Of a stretch of 18,612 bases of DNA, positions 1-7,830 are shown in pieces; positions within the stretch are counted from its first letter, which is position 1; every line of letters starts with the position of its first letter. The notes under the pieces were generated by a model. The model ran no database searches. It was not told the origin of the DNA and was given only the letters and a program-made list of their open reading frames with translations. The DNA is from Bacteroidales bacterium UBA1216 (GTDB taxonomy: Bacteria; Bacteroidota; Bacteroidia; Bacteroidales; Paludibacteraceae). The stretch covers positions 1 to 18,612 of the forward strand of contig DBXI01000018.1 in NCBI GenBank assembly GCA_002309255.1, read 5' to 3'. The position numbers and the translations under genes were made by a program.

Positions 1-579
1 TGTGTGAGCGGTAACTTAGGTACGGCGTATATGGGCCTTCAACTTCTTGAACGGGAACGGATTGCGCATGAGAGCACAGACCGCTTTGCAGACAGAACAC
101 AGAACACAGACCTAATTAGTGCCTTCGAGGGAAGGGAATATTTGTTAGAGCGGCAGTTGAAACCGGAAGCACGTCGGGATATCTTGGAGAGTTTGCGTAA
201 GGCAGGCGTGAAACCGACCGCAATGATGGATGTGAGCGACGGGTTATCGTCCGAGTTGATGCATATATGCAGTCAGTCGGGTGTGGGATGTTGTATCTAT
301 GAGGATAAGTTACCGATTGACTATGAGGCTGCGGCTTTGGCCGAAGAGATGAACCTGAATATCGTGACCTGCGCATTGAACGGTGGCGAGGATTATGAGT
401 TGTTGTTTACTTGTTCGCTGGATGACTATGAGAAACTGATTCCGGTAGAGGATTTGTATATCATCGGTCATATTACGAAGCCCGAATACGGATGTAACTT
501 GATTGGTAGAAACGGCGAGGAATTGCCTTTAAAAGCACAAGGTTGGAATGCGTTTTCGCGTTCGGCAACAAAGTCGTGA
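1..579 (+). CDS. thiL: Thiamine-monophosphate kinase ThiL, C-terminal part (5' end outside window)
   Basis: ThiL phosphorylates thiamine monophosphate to thiamine pyrophosphate with ATP in the cytoplasm, the last step of thiamine synthesis. The open frame runs from base 1 with no stop, so the first GTG at base 4 is not the start; about 192 residues of a family usually near 325-350 are present. Visible family motifs are VSGNLGTAYMGLQLLERE at the window edge, MMDVSDGLSSEL (nt 223-258) and the ATP/metal-binding NGGEDYELLF (nt 379-408). Between the first and second motif the residues ADRTQNTD are encoded by a 7-nt tandem repeat (nt 91-111), in a stretch that is variable in the family. The identification is firm; whether that insertion affects activity is unknown. 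The last residues, SRSATKS, run into the inverted-repeat region that follows. Confidence 0.93.
   Translation, partial: CVSGNLGTAYMGLQLLERERIAHESTDRFADRTQNTDLISAFEGREYLLERQLKPEARRDILESLRKAGVKPTAMMDVSDGLSSELMHICSQSGVGCCIYEDKLPIDYEAAALAEEMNLNIVTCALNGGEDYELLFTCSLDDYEKLIPVEDLYIIGHITKPEYGCNLIGRNGEELPLKAQGWNAFSRSATKS
91..111. repeat. 7-nt tandem repeat inside thiL
   Basis: Three consecutive heptamers GACAGAA, CACAGAA, CACAGAC lie in the thiL reading frame. They encode part of ADRTQNTD. Twenty-one bases keep the frame. The array resembles in period, though not in sequence, the 7-nt arrays found elsewhere in the window. Confidence 0.7.
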
Positions 580-580
580 T

Positions 581-605
581 GTCGATACCGCTCCGCTAAA
601 TCGAC
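581..605. repeat. Inverted repeat carrying a copy of the GCGSAGCGG repeat core
   Basis: GTCGAT (581-586) and ATCGAC (600-605) are exact inverted repeats two bases after the thiL stop. Read on the - strand, the interior contains TTTAGCGGAGCGG, one base different from the TTTAGCGCAGCGG found in the phosphopantetheinyl transferase gene (near 15771) and close to the units in ribBA. It is therefore a probable non-coding member of the same repeat family. Confidence 0.5.
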
Positions 606-628
606 GGGACGATTTGTGCCTCCGCTCT

Positions 629-681
629 CCCCACCACAAACACTCCGTTGGTTTGTGTTGGGGACCCCAAGATGGGTTTTT
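629..681 (+). terminator. Large hairpin after thiL, possible terminator
   Basis: CCCCACCACAAAC (629-641) pairs with GTTTGTGTTGGGG (651-663) with one mismatch, leaving a 9-base loop. It is followed by a small CCCA-AGA-TGGG hairpin (666-676) and five T residues (677-681). The GGGG at 660-663 could instead pair with CCCC at 665-668, so two alternative folds are possible. It could end thiL transcription or be a remnant of a repetitive element. The rest of 580-789 holds no open frame I can support; 682-789 is A-rich and featureless to me. Confidence 0.4.
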
Positions 682-789
682 GGAAAAATGCAAGTAAACC
701 CTAGGACGGTCTCGAAAAAACCTCGTAAAAAGCAGGTAAAGGGCTCGAGGCAATAGGGATACGAAAAAGCGAAAAACAAAAATAGACAA

Positions 790-1449
790 ATGATCGACAC
801 GACACTCTGCACATATCACCCGCTCCTGTTGGAGCTTGTGCGCCGGTTAGAATCAACCGGTGTAGGTGTTGTTGTGCAGAGTGCTGACGGTCATTTGTTT
901 GTGGAGCTGAATGTGGCCATAGAGGATTTTCGCGGTGCAATAGATATGAAGAAGGAGGGTGAAGCGGCCGGAGTGCGGATCGTGTTGCGCACGGCGCGTA
1001 AGCGTGGCAAGCGGTGCGCGTATGCGAAGATGCCTATGTATCAGTTGTATGTACTGCCGATCGTTAAGAAGAATGCGCAGACGATGACTGCAGAGGAGCG
1101 TCGGAACATGGAACTGAATACTGATGCGCTGCGAATGGCTCATGCTGTGGAGCGCGATGAGGAGTTGGCGGCTATATGGCACGAGCGGCACGAGGCGCAC
1201 AAGCGCAATCCGGAAGGTTATGATAAGGTGTATGAGAACTTCTTCGGGTTTGTGTATGTGACAATTAGGATGGAGTTGGCAGCAGCACAGAAGGCCGAGG
1301 AAGAGGCTGAGGCGGTTCAGACGGAGGCTGCGGCTGAGACTGAGGTTCGGGGTGTGCGGCTTGTGGTGGCGGATTGTCTGATGCGCAAAGCGCGGGTGAT
1401 CGGTGTGCAGGCACGTGCACGATCTATACCGTTATTATTAGCGGGGTAA
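790..1449 (+). CDS. Hypothetical protein, 219 aa, unrecognised
   Basis: I do not recognise this protein. It has no signal peptide or clear membrane segment, so it is probably cytoplasmic. It starts with a hydrophobic amphipathic stretch (residues 1-50), has a basic patch near residues 68-80 (RTARKRGKRCAYAK), a charged helical middle (100-140) and an Ala/Glu-rich helix at about 163-187 that could form a coiled coil. The last 30 residues are short, basic and hydrophobic. The frame is uninterrupted for 219 codons and has GC-rich third positions, favouring a real gene, but its ATG has no convincing promoter or ribosome site. It lies 28 bases before the large secreted-protein gene on the same strand and could be co-transcribed with it. 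A recently acquired gene is an alternative explanation. Confidence 0.6.
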   Translation: MIDTTLCTYHPLLLELVRRLESTGVGVVVQSADGHLFVELNVAIEDFRGAIDMKKEGEAAGVRIVLRTARKRGKRCAYAKMPMYQLYVLPIVKKNAQTMTAEERRNMELNTDALRMAHAVERDEELAAIWHERHEAHKRNPEGYDKVYENFFGFVYVTIRMELAAAQKAEEEAEAVQTEAAAETEVRGVRLVVADCLMRKARVIGVQARARSIPLLLAG

Positions 1450-1477
1450 AATTAGAAAATATTAAAGTCAATATACT

Positions 1478-4400
1478 ATGAAGACAAAGACAAGATGTGC
1501 CTTGTTGGCACGACGGTTCGTAGCAGTGCTGGCGCTGGTAAGCGTGAGTGCACTGATGTTTGGAGCAGACCCGGTAACTGGTTCAAGCACAGACCATATC
1601 GACGGTAGTGCATTTACTAATGGCTACGACTATTCATTCTCTACATCTGGCACGAGTGTAACTATCTCATTTACAGAAAAGGAGAACTACACGGGTTTGG
1701 TAGCTTATCTATGGAACTATACAAGTGGTTTTGCGGAGACAGGAATGTCGGTGTCCGGTCATACGGCATCCATCACATTAACCGGTCAGACAGCCGGTAC
1801 GACATTGGATTTTGCGTGTAAGTTCGCATATGCAGGAGGAATGTCGGTAACCAAGCGTTTTACCTACACCGTCCCAGCCGATGAAGGCGGTGGTGGAGAT
1901 CCCGATCCGGAGCCTGAACGTGAGAGTGAGTGCTTTGGGGCGAAAGGTCATTTTGGCAATCCGTCAGCCAAGCATGTATATTATCAGATTGACTATGTAG
2001 ACAGCAAGGCTATCATCAATTTGCGCAGCCTGACAGGCTATGACTTGGATTTTGCTGAAGTCCATATTGTAGGAGTAGGCAATTATGCAATGACGGCAGA
2101 CGGCAAAGGTGGATATACGCATACGATCAATAACCCCACAGCCAATGCAGAGTGGTACTTGCGCTTCTTGTATAGCGACACGAACATGGGTGGCAATGAG
2201 ATGACAGCAGAGAACTTGAACAGTTCGGATGCCAACATGGTGTATTATAAAGTAGGTGCCTGCACATCGACGGAGACGGAGAATGCGAATATAGCATTAG
2301 CATCGGCAGGTGCGTCGGCTACTGCATCTTCAGGAACAGCTTCTGCAGCGATAGACAATAACGAGGGTACACGATGGGAGTCCGCTCAATCTGATCCGCA
2401 GTGGATTTGCGTGGATTTAGGTTCACGTAAGGTGTTCAACAAGGTTCAGTTGGTGCATGAGGGCGCATATATCAAAACCTATGACATCCAGCTATCTGAC
2501 GACGGCACGAACTTTACGACAATCAAGCATGTGAGTGAGGTATTAGGTGGCTCGTTCCCATATACCCAAAACATTGACCTTGGCGGGAAATATGCAGCGC
2601 GATATGTGCGTATCAATGGAACAGAGCGTGGAACACAATATGGATATTCTCTCTGGGAGTTGCGTATCCTATATGCCACGACACCTGTTCTTACTACCTA
2701 TACCGCGTCAATTCCATCGTCGTTCTGCGTGATAGGTACGCCTTATCAAGTATCCGTAGTTGCAAAAGACCAATTGGGTAATGATTTCCCTGTAGAAACG
2801 ACATTTAGTGTTTCGCCTGTAGGAGCAGGCACGATTACATCAGCTGGCGTTTATACTCCTGTAGAGCAAGGTGGTGCAACGATCACTGCATCCGGCGGCG
2901 GCAAAACTGCAACTGTTGTGGTGCGTAATGAAGTTAGTGCAGACCTTGCACTGAATCAACCAGCCACCGCCGGACATAACAATGAGAATGCTTATCAATC
3001 AAATAACGGCAATCTTGGTCAGCGCTGGGGCTCCAGTGGCGCTACGCACTATGCAACCGATCCGGTGAACTTCGGTGATTGGTGGTACGTAGATCTTGGC
3101 GCGAAGTATGATATATCCGAAATAGCTATCAAGTGGGAGACCGCTCGTCCGAATAATTATGATATCCGTGTATCGGATGATGCTTCAACGTGGACGAACA
3201 TCGGTACGTTTGACAGTTATCCCTCAAATACTGAGTACGAGTATTACAATAGTCTGAGTTCAGTTCCCGGACGTTATGTAGGTGTGTGGGCAAGAGATGG
3301 TTATGATGGTCTTGCATGGGGAATCTCCATGTGGGATTTTCAAGTGTTTGGCACAGAGAATGCTTCTGCCAACAAAGCAGTTGCTGCTACTGCTTCTCCT
3401 GCAGCCGGAGGCTCGGTAAGCGTGCAAGCCGGTGGAGTAGATGTGACAGAAGTTGAGAACGGTACAGAGGTGACCTTTACCGCCACGCCTAATGCCGGCT
3501 ACGATTTCGTGAACTGGACAAGCGGTGGTGTTGAAGTCTCCACCTCAGCCACATATGTTGCCACAATCACCGCAACAACATCGCTGGTAGCCAACTTTGA
3601 AGCACACCGCACAGCCTACTGTGGTACGCCGGTGACAGATAACGCAGGAGGCACCTTGTATTTGACGATCTCTAATCCGTCAGCCAACACGTATAAGATA
3701 CTATTCGAAGGGTCGGAGAACAATAAGATCAATTCGGACAATGTATATCTGGATACCCAGTTGCGCCTGCGGAACGTGAATGATGTAGCCGAGTATCACT
3801 TCAGCAATGGTGAGGGCATCTGGCATGTATCATCAGAAGGGTTTGGTTCGGCATATATTACGTTTACAGCAGCCAATTACCGGAATATATCGTTCTCTAA
3901 TAAACATATATGTTTGTATCGCAACAATGCCGCCGGTGGTAGCGATTTGTCGATATATGATAATATTCCTGATGCCAACCTCATTGCGTGGGATGCGACT
4001 TGTGCGGATGATGAGGCTCCTGTATTGGCGGCTCCGGTAGCAACGCAATTGAGTGGCACATCGGTACGCTTGACATTGTCGGCGACGGATAACAGGGCAG
4101 CACTGCTGACCTACTCGGTTAACTACAAGCCGGCAGGTAGCGAGGCTGCAGGTACGGATATAGAAGTGGCCGGAATAGCCGGTGAAACGACTTACAGAAA
4201 TATCAAAGGTCTGTCGGCAGGCGTGCGTTATCAGTTCACAGTAACGGTATCTGACGGAACGAACGAATCCGAGCCGCAAGTATGCTATGCGACACCTTCG
4301 ATGCCGACTGCTCCTGTTCCTACGCACAACGCAGAACTGGTTCGCTCGGTATATTCGGACAAATACGAGTCGGCACTGGCGCACGACTTCGTCAAGAACA

Positions 4401-5431
4401 ACTGGTCGTGGATAACTTATGCCGAGCAGAATATAGGCGGTGATCATCTGTTGGTATATACATCTGATCCGGCAGTACAGGAACAAATGCCAGATGTGGC
4501 TTGGGGTGAAAACAATGACGGTGCAAATGCACTGATAGCCAAAGACGGTTTCAATGATGGAACAAATAATGGTCTGGATGTTCGCGAAATGGCGTATATC
4601 CACTTTGATATATGGTCGGCGGTTGCAACCATCTACCCGGAAGTTTATCTCAACGACACGAAGGTAGCCGGATTCCGTTTGTCCGGCTCCGGCTGGCAGT
4701 CGTTTGATATTCCGTTGTCGTCGCTGACCGACGAGCAGAAGACGAATGTCCGCTGGATTAAGTTCATCGCCCTGCGTACACCGAATCCCGAAGAGATAGC
4801 AATAGACAACGTATATTTCTGGCAGTATGGCGTGAAGGCGAGTGCAGAGAACTGGGCGACATTTGCCTCGCCTGTGGCAGTGAAGGTGCCGGCAGATGTA
4901 ACAGTATATAGCGCAGATTATACGCAGAACGGCAATGAAGAGGTGCTAACGCTGACCGATGCCGGCGATGTAATCCCAGCCAACGAAGGTGTGTTGCTAC
5001 AGAACAGCAGTTCGTCAGCAACATATGCTTTCACACTTGCGACAGAGGAAGAGGCGAGCGCTGCGGCTGCTAACTTCACCTACAATAGTCTGGTGGGCTG
5101 CGCTGTACGTACAGACATCTCAGCGGAGCAAGAGGATAATGATATCTTCTGCTTGCGGCGGTCGGATTTGTATGGATTTAGTGGATTCTTCCTGTATTCC
5201 GGACAGTATATACCGGCAGGCAAGGCGTATCTGAAACTGCCGAAGATCAATGGTGCACCTGCTGGGGCGTCGCGTCGTGTACGTCTGGTGTTAAACAAGG
5301 AGAACGTAACGACATCGGTTGAATCGGCAAATGCAGAAGCAACAAAGGTTTCGAAGTTCATAGAGAACGGACAACTGTATATCCAGCGCGGTGAGACAGT
5401 ATATACTATCCAAGGTACGCGCGTGAAATAA
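1478..5431 (+). CDS. Large secreted multi-domain carbohydrate-binding/adhesin-like protein, 1317 aa
   Basis: A signal peptide (residues 1 to about 30, hydrophobic core around AVLALVSVSALMFG) sends the protein through Sec. In order I see: a beta domain (about 35-135); an acidic Gly/Pro linker (137-149); a second beta domain (150-262); a discoidin/F5-8C-type domain (265-400, with RWESAQSDPQWICVDLG); a bacterial Ig-like domain (401-485); a second F5/8C-like domain (486-626, with WWYVDLGAKYDISEIAIKW); an InlB B-repeat-like module (633-709, with VTFTATPNAGYDFVNW); a beta domain with Cys (710-848); a fibronectin III-like domain (846-940); a jelly-roll-like domain (952-1117); and a C-terminal beta sandwich. 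No catalytic domain is evident, so binding of glycans or host or cell surfaces is the inferred role. The last 24 residues match the tail of the protein at 5654-6277, suggesting a shared sorting signal, possibly for type IX secretion. Confidence 0.85.
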   Translation: MKTKTRCALLARRFVAVLALVSVSALMFGADPVTGSSTDHIDGSAFTNGYDYSFSTSGTSVTISFTEKENYTGLVAYLWNYTSGFAETGMSVSGHTASITLTGQTAGTTLDFACKFAYAGGMSVTKRFTYTVPADEGGGGDPDPEPERESECFGAKGHFGNPSAKHVYYQIDYVDSKAIINLRSLTGYDLDFAEVHIVGVGNYAMTADGKGGYTHTINNPTANAEWYLRFLYSDTNMGGNEMTAENLNSSDANMVYYKVGACTSTETENANIALASAGASATASSGTASAAIDNNEGTRWESAQSDPQWICVDLGSRKVFNKVQLVHEGAYIKTYDIQLSDDGTNFTTIKHVSEVLGGSFPYTQNIDLGGKYAARYVRINGTERGTQYGYSLWELRILYATTPVLTTYTASIPSSFCVIGTPYQVSVVAKDQLGNDFPVETTFSVSPVGAGTITSAGVYTPVEQGGATITASGGGKTATVVVRNEVSADLALNQPATAGHNNENAYQSNNGNLGQRWGSSGATHYATDPVNFGDWWYVDLGAKYDISEIAIKWETARPNNYDIRVSDDASTWTNIGTFDSYPSNTEYEYYNSLSSVPGRYVGVWARDGYDGLAWGISMWDFQVFGTENASANKAVAATASPAAGGSVSVQAGGVDVTEVENGTEVTFTATPNAGYDFVNWTSGGVEVSTSATYVATITATTSLVANFEAHRTAYCGTPVTDNAGGTLYLTISNPSANTYKILFEGSENNKINSDNVYLDTQLRLRNVNDVAEYHFSNGEGIWHVSSEGFGSAYITFTAANYRNISFSNKHICLYRNNAAGGSDLSIYDNIPDANLIAWDATCADDEAPVLAAPVATQLSGTSVRLTLSATDNRAALLTYSVNYKPAGSEAAGTDIEVAGIAGETTYRNIKGLSAGVRYQFTVTVSDGTNESEPQVCYATPSMPTAPVPTHNAELVRSVYSDKYESALAHDFVKNNWSWITYAEQNIGGDHLLVYTSDPAVQEQMPDVAWGENNDGANALIAKDGFNDGTNNGLDVREMAYIHFDIWSAVATIYPEVYLNDTKVAGFRLSGSGWQSFDIPLSSLTDEQKTNVRWIKFIALRTPNPEEIAIDNVYFWQYGVKASAENWATFASPVAVKVPADVTVYSADYTQNGNEEVLTLTDAGDVIPANEGVLLQNSSSSATYAFTLATEEEASAAAANFTYNSLVGCAVRTDISAEQEDNDIFCLRRSDLYGFSGFFLYSGQYIPAGKAYLKLPKINGAPAGASRRVRLVLNKENVTTSVESANAEATKVSKFIENGQLYIQRGETVYTIQGTRVK

Positions 5432-5465
5432 GCAAATGAGGTAATATATTGTTAAACATATCAAA

Positions 5466-5606
5466 ATGAAAACAATTATGCGTAAGAATTATATAGTACC
5501 TCAGAGCGAGGTGATCGATTTCCGTAGTGAAGGAATAATGGAGGATATAGGCATTGTCCGACACTCAGGTGGTGGCGGATTCGATGACGAATGGCAAGTT
5601 GGTTGA
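5466..5606 (+). CDS. Small protein, 46 aa (MKxxYxxPxxExxxF-type)
   Basis: This short frame encodes a protein beginning MKTIMRKNYIVPQSEVIDF, continuing through an acidic centre (SEGIMEDIGI) and ending with a Gly-rich, acidic tail (GGGGFDDEWQVG). The layout (short basic start, Tyr-x-x-Pro, Glu, hydrophobic strand, Gly-rich tail) matches a type of small unannotated protein that I know from Bacteroidales genomes, often next to secreted-protein genes. It has no signal peptide. It lies 34 bases after the 1317-aa gene and 47 before the 207-aa gene, so a three-gene operon is likely. Translation could start at the first ATG (5466) or at the second (5478). Function is unknown. Its length, position and pattern support a real gene more than chance. 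Confidence 0.65.
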   Translation: MKTIMRKNYIVPQSEVIDFRSEGIMEDIGIVRHSGGGGFDDEWQVG

Positions 5607-5653
5607 TACTATCCATGTAACCCTATTATATTAACCCATAAAATCATGAAAGT

Positions 5654-6277
5654 ATGAAGAAAATATATTCGATTGTCGCGTTGTTGTGTGCGAGTGTGAC
5701 GTTGTTCGCTCAGACCGAACTCGTTGATTTCTCTAAGATCACCCTGGATTCATGGGGGGGAAGTGGTGCTCCTGTGATGACATTGGATCAGGACCATCAA
5801 ACCATCAGCATCCAAATCATCGGAACGCCCGGATATCAGTGGGGCAATCAGGCTAAGATCACTCTGGGTAATGTGGCGGAAACCGGCTTGGATACCGCCA
5901 AGGAGTACAAACTGTCGTTTACTGCTGTTTCCGATAATGCAGATTGCGGTGGCGTGACACTGAAGTTCTTTGACAACAATGAGCTCTTCTACACCAAAGA
6001 CAACTATCTCTCCTTCAGCAACACCCCGTTTGATTATGCATCCGAATGGATCAAGCCTGCCGAGTCAGCTACGAACGGTACTATCGTGTTCGACTTTGGC
6101 TGGGATCCGGCTCAGACCATTACGATCAGCTCCCTCTCTTTCCTGGAGAGAACCGAAGCAACAGGTGTTGAGGCTATTCATGCAAGTCAATCGATGCAGA
6201 AGATGATCATCGACGGGCAGGTATATATCCTGCGTGACGGCGTGCGCTACAATGCACTGGGTGCACAAGTGAAGTAA
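5654..6277 (+). CDS. Secreted beta-sandwich protein with C-terminal sorting-like tail, 207 aa
   Basis: A clear signal peptide (MKKIYSIVALLCASVTLFAQ, residues 1-20) is followed by a beta-rich domain (about 21-167). Its pattern of exposed Trp and Asp/Asn residues, and phrases such as EYKLSFTAVSDNADCGGVTLKFF, resembles a carbohydrate-binding jelly roll; I see no catalytic motif. After a short linker, the last 24 residues (184-207) align without gaps with residues 1294-1317 of the upstream protein, with about 10 identities and the same final VK. The gene is probably the third in the operon and its product is likely cell-surface or secreted, perhaps handled by the same export route. A run of seven G at 5754-5760 encodes part of SWGGSG and could slip. 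The start ATG is the only one that gives the signal peptide. Confidence 0.8.
   Translation: MKKIYSIVALLCASVTLFAQTELVDFSKITLDSWGGSGAPVMTLDQDHQTISIQIIGTPGYQWGNQAKITLGNVAETGLDTAKEYKLSFTAVSDNADCGGVTLKFFDNNELFYTKDNYLSFSNTPFDYASEWIKPAESATNGTIVFDFGWDPAQTITISSLSFLERTEATGVEAIHASQSMQKMIIDGQVYILRDGVRYNALGAQVK
5754..5760 (+). repeat. Run of seven G in the 207-aa gene
   Basis: Codons for Trp-Gly-Gly at residues 34-36 form a G7 run, shortly after the signal peptide. Such runs can slip in replication and switch a surface protein on or off. Confidence 0.5.
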
Positions 6278-6279
6278 GA

Positions 6280-6307
6280 AATCAGTATTCAGAAATCAGA
6301 CTTCAGA
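6280..6307. repeat. 7-nt tandem repeat after the 207-aa gene
   Basis: Four heptamers AATCAGT, ATTCAGA, AATCAGA, CTTCAGA begin three bases after the stop codon (6275-6277). Confidence 0.6.
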
Positions 6308-6328
6308 TGTAAGTCTATTAAGCAGCAA

Positions 6329-6353
6329 CAGCAGGGCGTTGATCGTCCTGCTG
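6329..6353. terminator. Hairpin between convergent genes
   Basis: CAGCAGGGCG (6329-6338) and CGTCCTGCTG (6344-6353) form a 10-bp stem (one G-T pair) with the loop TTGAT. It lies between the end of the 207-aa gene and the end of rlmD, which converge. The T-run is short (TTT on +), so termination is plausible but weak. Confidence 0.45.
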
Positions 6354-6373
6354 TTTGCGCTGGAGGGCGCGGT

Positions 6374-7822
6374 TTATCGGTGCTCGAGGAGGACGACGTT
6401 CTCTACGTGCTGGGTGTGGGGGAACATGTCCACGGGTTGCACGCGTGTGACGGCGTATAGGTTGTCGAGCAATGCGAGGTCGCGCGCCTGTGTTGCGGGG
6501 TTGCAGCTGACATAGACGATGCGACGGGGCTCGGCGCGGAGGATAGTGGCAATCACATCCTCATGCATGCCTGCGCGCGGCGGGTCGGTGATAATCACAT
6601 CCGGCCGCCCGTGTTCCTGCAGAAAAGCATCGTTCAACACATCCTTCATGTCGCCGGCATAGAACAGCGTGTTGCTGATTCCGTTTATCTGCGAGTTGAC
6701 CTTCGCATCCTCAATGGCCTCGGGCACGTACTCTATGCCGATGACCTGCCGCGCCTGCCGGGCAACGAAGTTGGCTATCGTCCCTGTACCCGTATATAGG
6801 TCATATACGAGTTCATTGCCGGTGAGAGCTGCGAAACCGCGTGCTACTTTATACAGTTCGTACGCCTGCTCGGTATTCGTCTGGTAGAACGATTTTGGTC
6901 CAACTTTGAACAGCAAACCCTCCATCTGTTCGATGATGTGATCCTGCCCAAAGAAGACATGAATCTGCTGGTCGGCAATAGTGTCGTTGAACTTGAGGTT
7001 CTCCACGTAGAGCAGACTGATGATCTCCGGGAACTCATTGTGCAGATAGGTGAGGAGATTTGTGATTTGTGATTTGAAATTTGAAATTGGTTCACCGAAG
7101 GATACGATAAGCATGATTTCTCCCTTGTGGTTGGTGCGCAGGATGAGTGTGCGTAGCAGACCTTGGTGGGTGTGCTCGTTGTAGAACGTCAGCCCATGTT
7201 CGCGCGCAAAGGTGCGCACGCTGTTGCGTATGCGGTTGTTGATGTCGGGCATCAGGTGGCAGTCCTGGATATCCAGCACCTTGTCAAAACAATTTGGTAT
7301 ATGAAATCCGAGGCCATAACTTGTGTCGATCTTGTCCAACCCTCCGGCTGCATGAATAGCGTCCCACGAGAGCCACTTGCGGTCGGCGGCGGAGAACTCC
7401 AGTTTGTTGCGGTATTCGTAGATGTGCTTTGATCCCAGGATAGGTGAGATCTCCGGCAGTTGGACTTTGCCTATACGGGTGATGTTGTCCACCACCTGCT
7501 GCTGCTTGTAGCGCAGTTGGGCAGGATAGGGGAGTATCTGCCACTTGCATCCTCCGCATTCGCCGTAGTGCGGGCAGACGGGTTCGCAGCGCTCGGCGGC
7601 ATATTGGACGAATCGCTCCACTCGTGCCTCCATGAACGAGTGTTTCTTCTTTGTTACCTGCAAATCCACAACGTCGCCCGGCACGCAGTACGGCACGAAG
7701 CACACGATGTCGCTTGTTCCGCCGTCAGAGTTTGGCATCGGAATACGGCAGATAGCTTTGCCCTCGGCACCGATGCCGGTGATCGTCACCGCCTCAATGA
7801 GCGGTAGGTTTTTCTTCTTCAT
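6374..7822 (-). CDS. rlmD: 23S rRNA (uracil-5-)-methyltransferase, RlmD/RumA type
   Basis: This 482-residue protein belongs to the TrmA/RumA family, which transfers a methyl group from S-adenosylmethionine to C5 of uracil in RNA; RlmD acts on U1939 of 23S rRNA. An N-terminal TRAM-like domain (about 1-72) is followed by the [4Fe-4S] ligands C83-x5-C89-x2-C92 and C188. The SAM-binding motif DLYTGTGT is at 341-348, DPPR at 413-416, and the catalytic cysteine C440 in YVSCNPATQARDL. The end (HVENVVLLEHR) is typical. Residues 245-256 (PISNFKSQITNL), in a loop of the central domain, are encoded by a 7-nt tandem repeat. The family is certain; the exact target base (U1939 rather than U747 or tRNA U54) is inferred. 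It follows the 902-aa gene by 33 bases on the same strand. Confidence 0.92.
   Translation of the reverse strand: MKKKNLPLIEAVTITGIGAEGKAICRIPMPNSDGGTSDIVCFVPYCVPGDVVDLQVTKKKHSFMEARVERFVQYAAERCEPVCPHYGECGGCKWQILPYPAQLRYKQQQVVDNITRIGKVQLPEISPILGSKHIYEYRNKLEFSAADRKWLSWDAIHAAGGLDKIDTSYGLGFHIPNCFDKVLDIQDCHLMPDINNRIRNSVRTFAREHGLTFYNEHTHQGLLRTLILRTNHKGEIMLIVSFGEPISNFKSQITNLLTYLHNEFPEIISLLYVENLKFNDTIADQQIHVFFGQDHIIEQMEGLLFKVGPKSFYQTNTEQAYELYKVARGFAALTGNELVYDLYTGTGTIANFVARQARQVIGIEYVPEAIEDAKVNSQINGISNTLFYAGDMKDVLNDAFLQEHGRPDVIITDPPRAGMHEDVIATILRAEPRRIVYVSCNPATQARDLALLDNLYAVTRVQPVDMFPHTQHVENVVLLEHR
7057..7090. repeat. 7-nt tandem repeat inside rlmD
   Basis: Heptamers GATTTGT, GATTTGT, GATTTGA, AATTTGA followed by a partial AATTGG lie within the rlmD reading frame and encode ISNFKSQITN on the - strand. 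The same period and similar AT-rich composition occur in the intergenic arrays of this window. Confidence 0.75.
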
Positions 7823-7830
7823 ATTATTGA

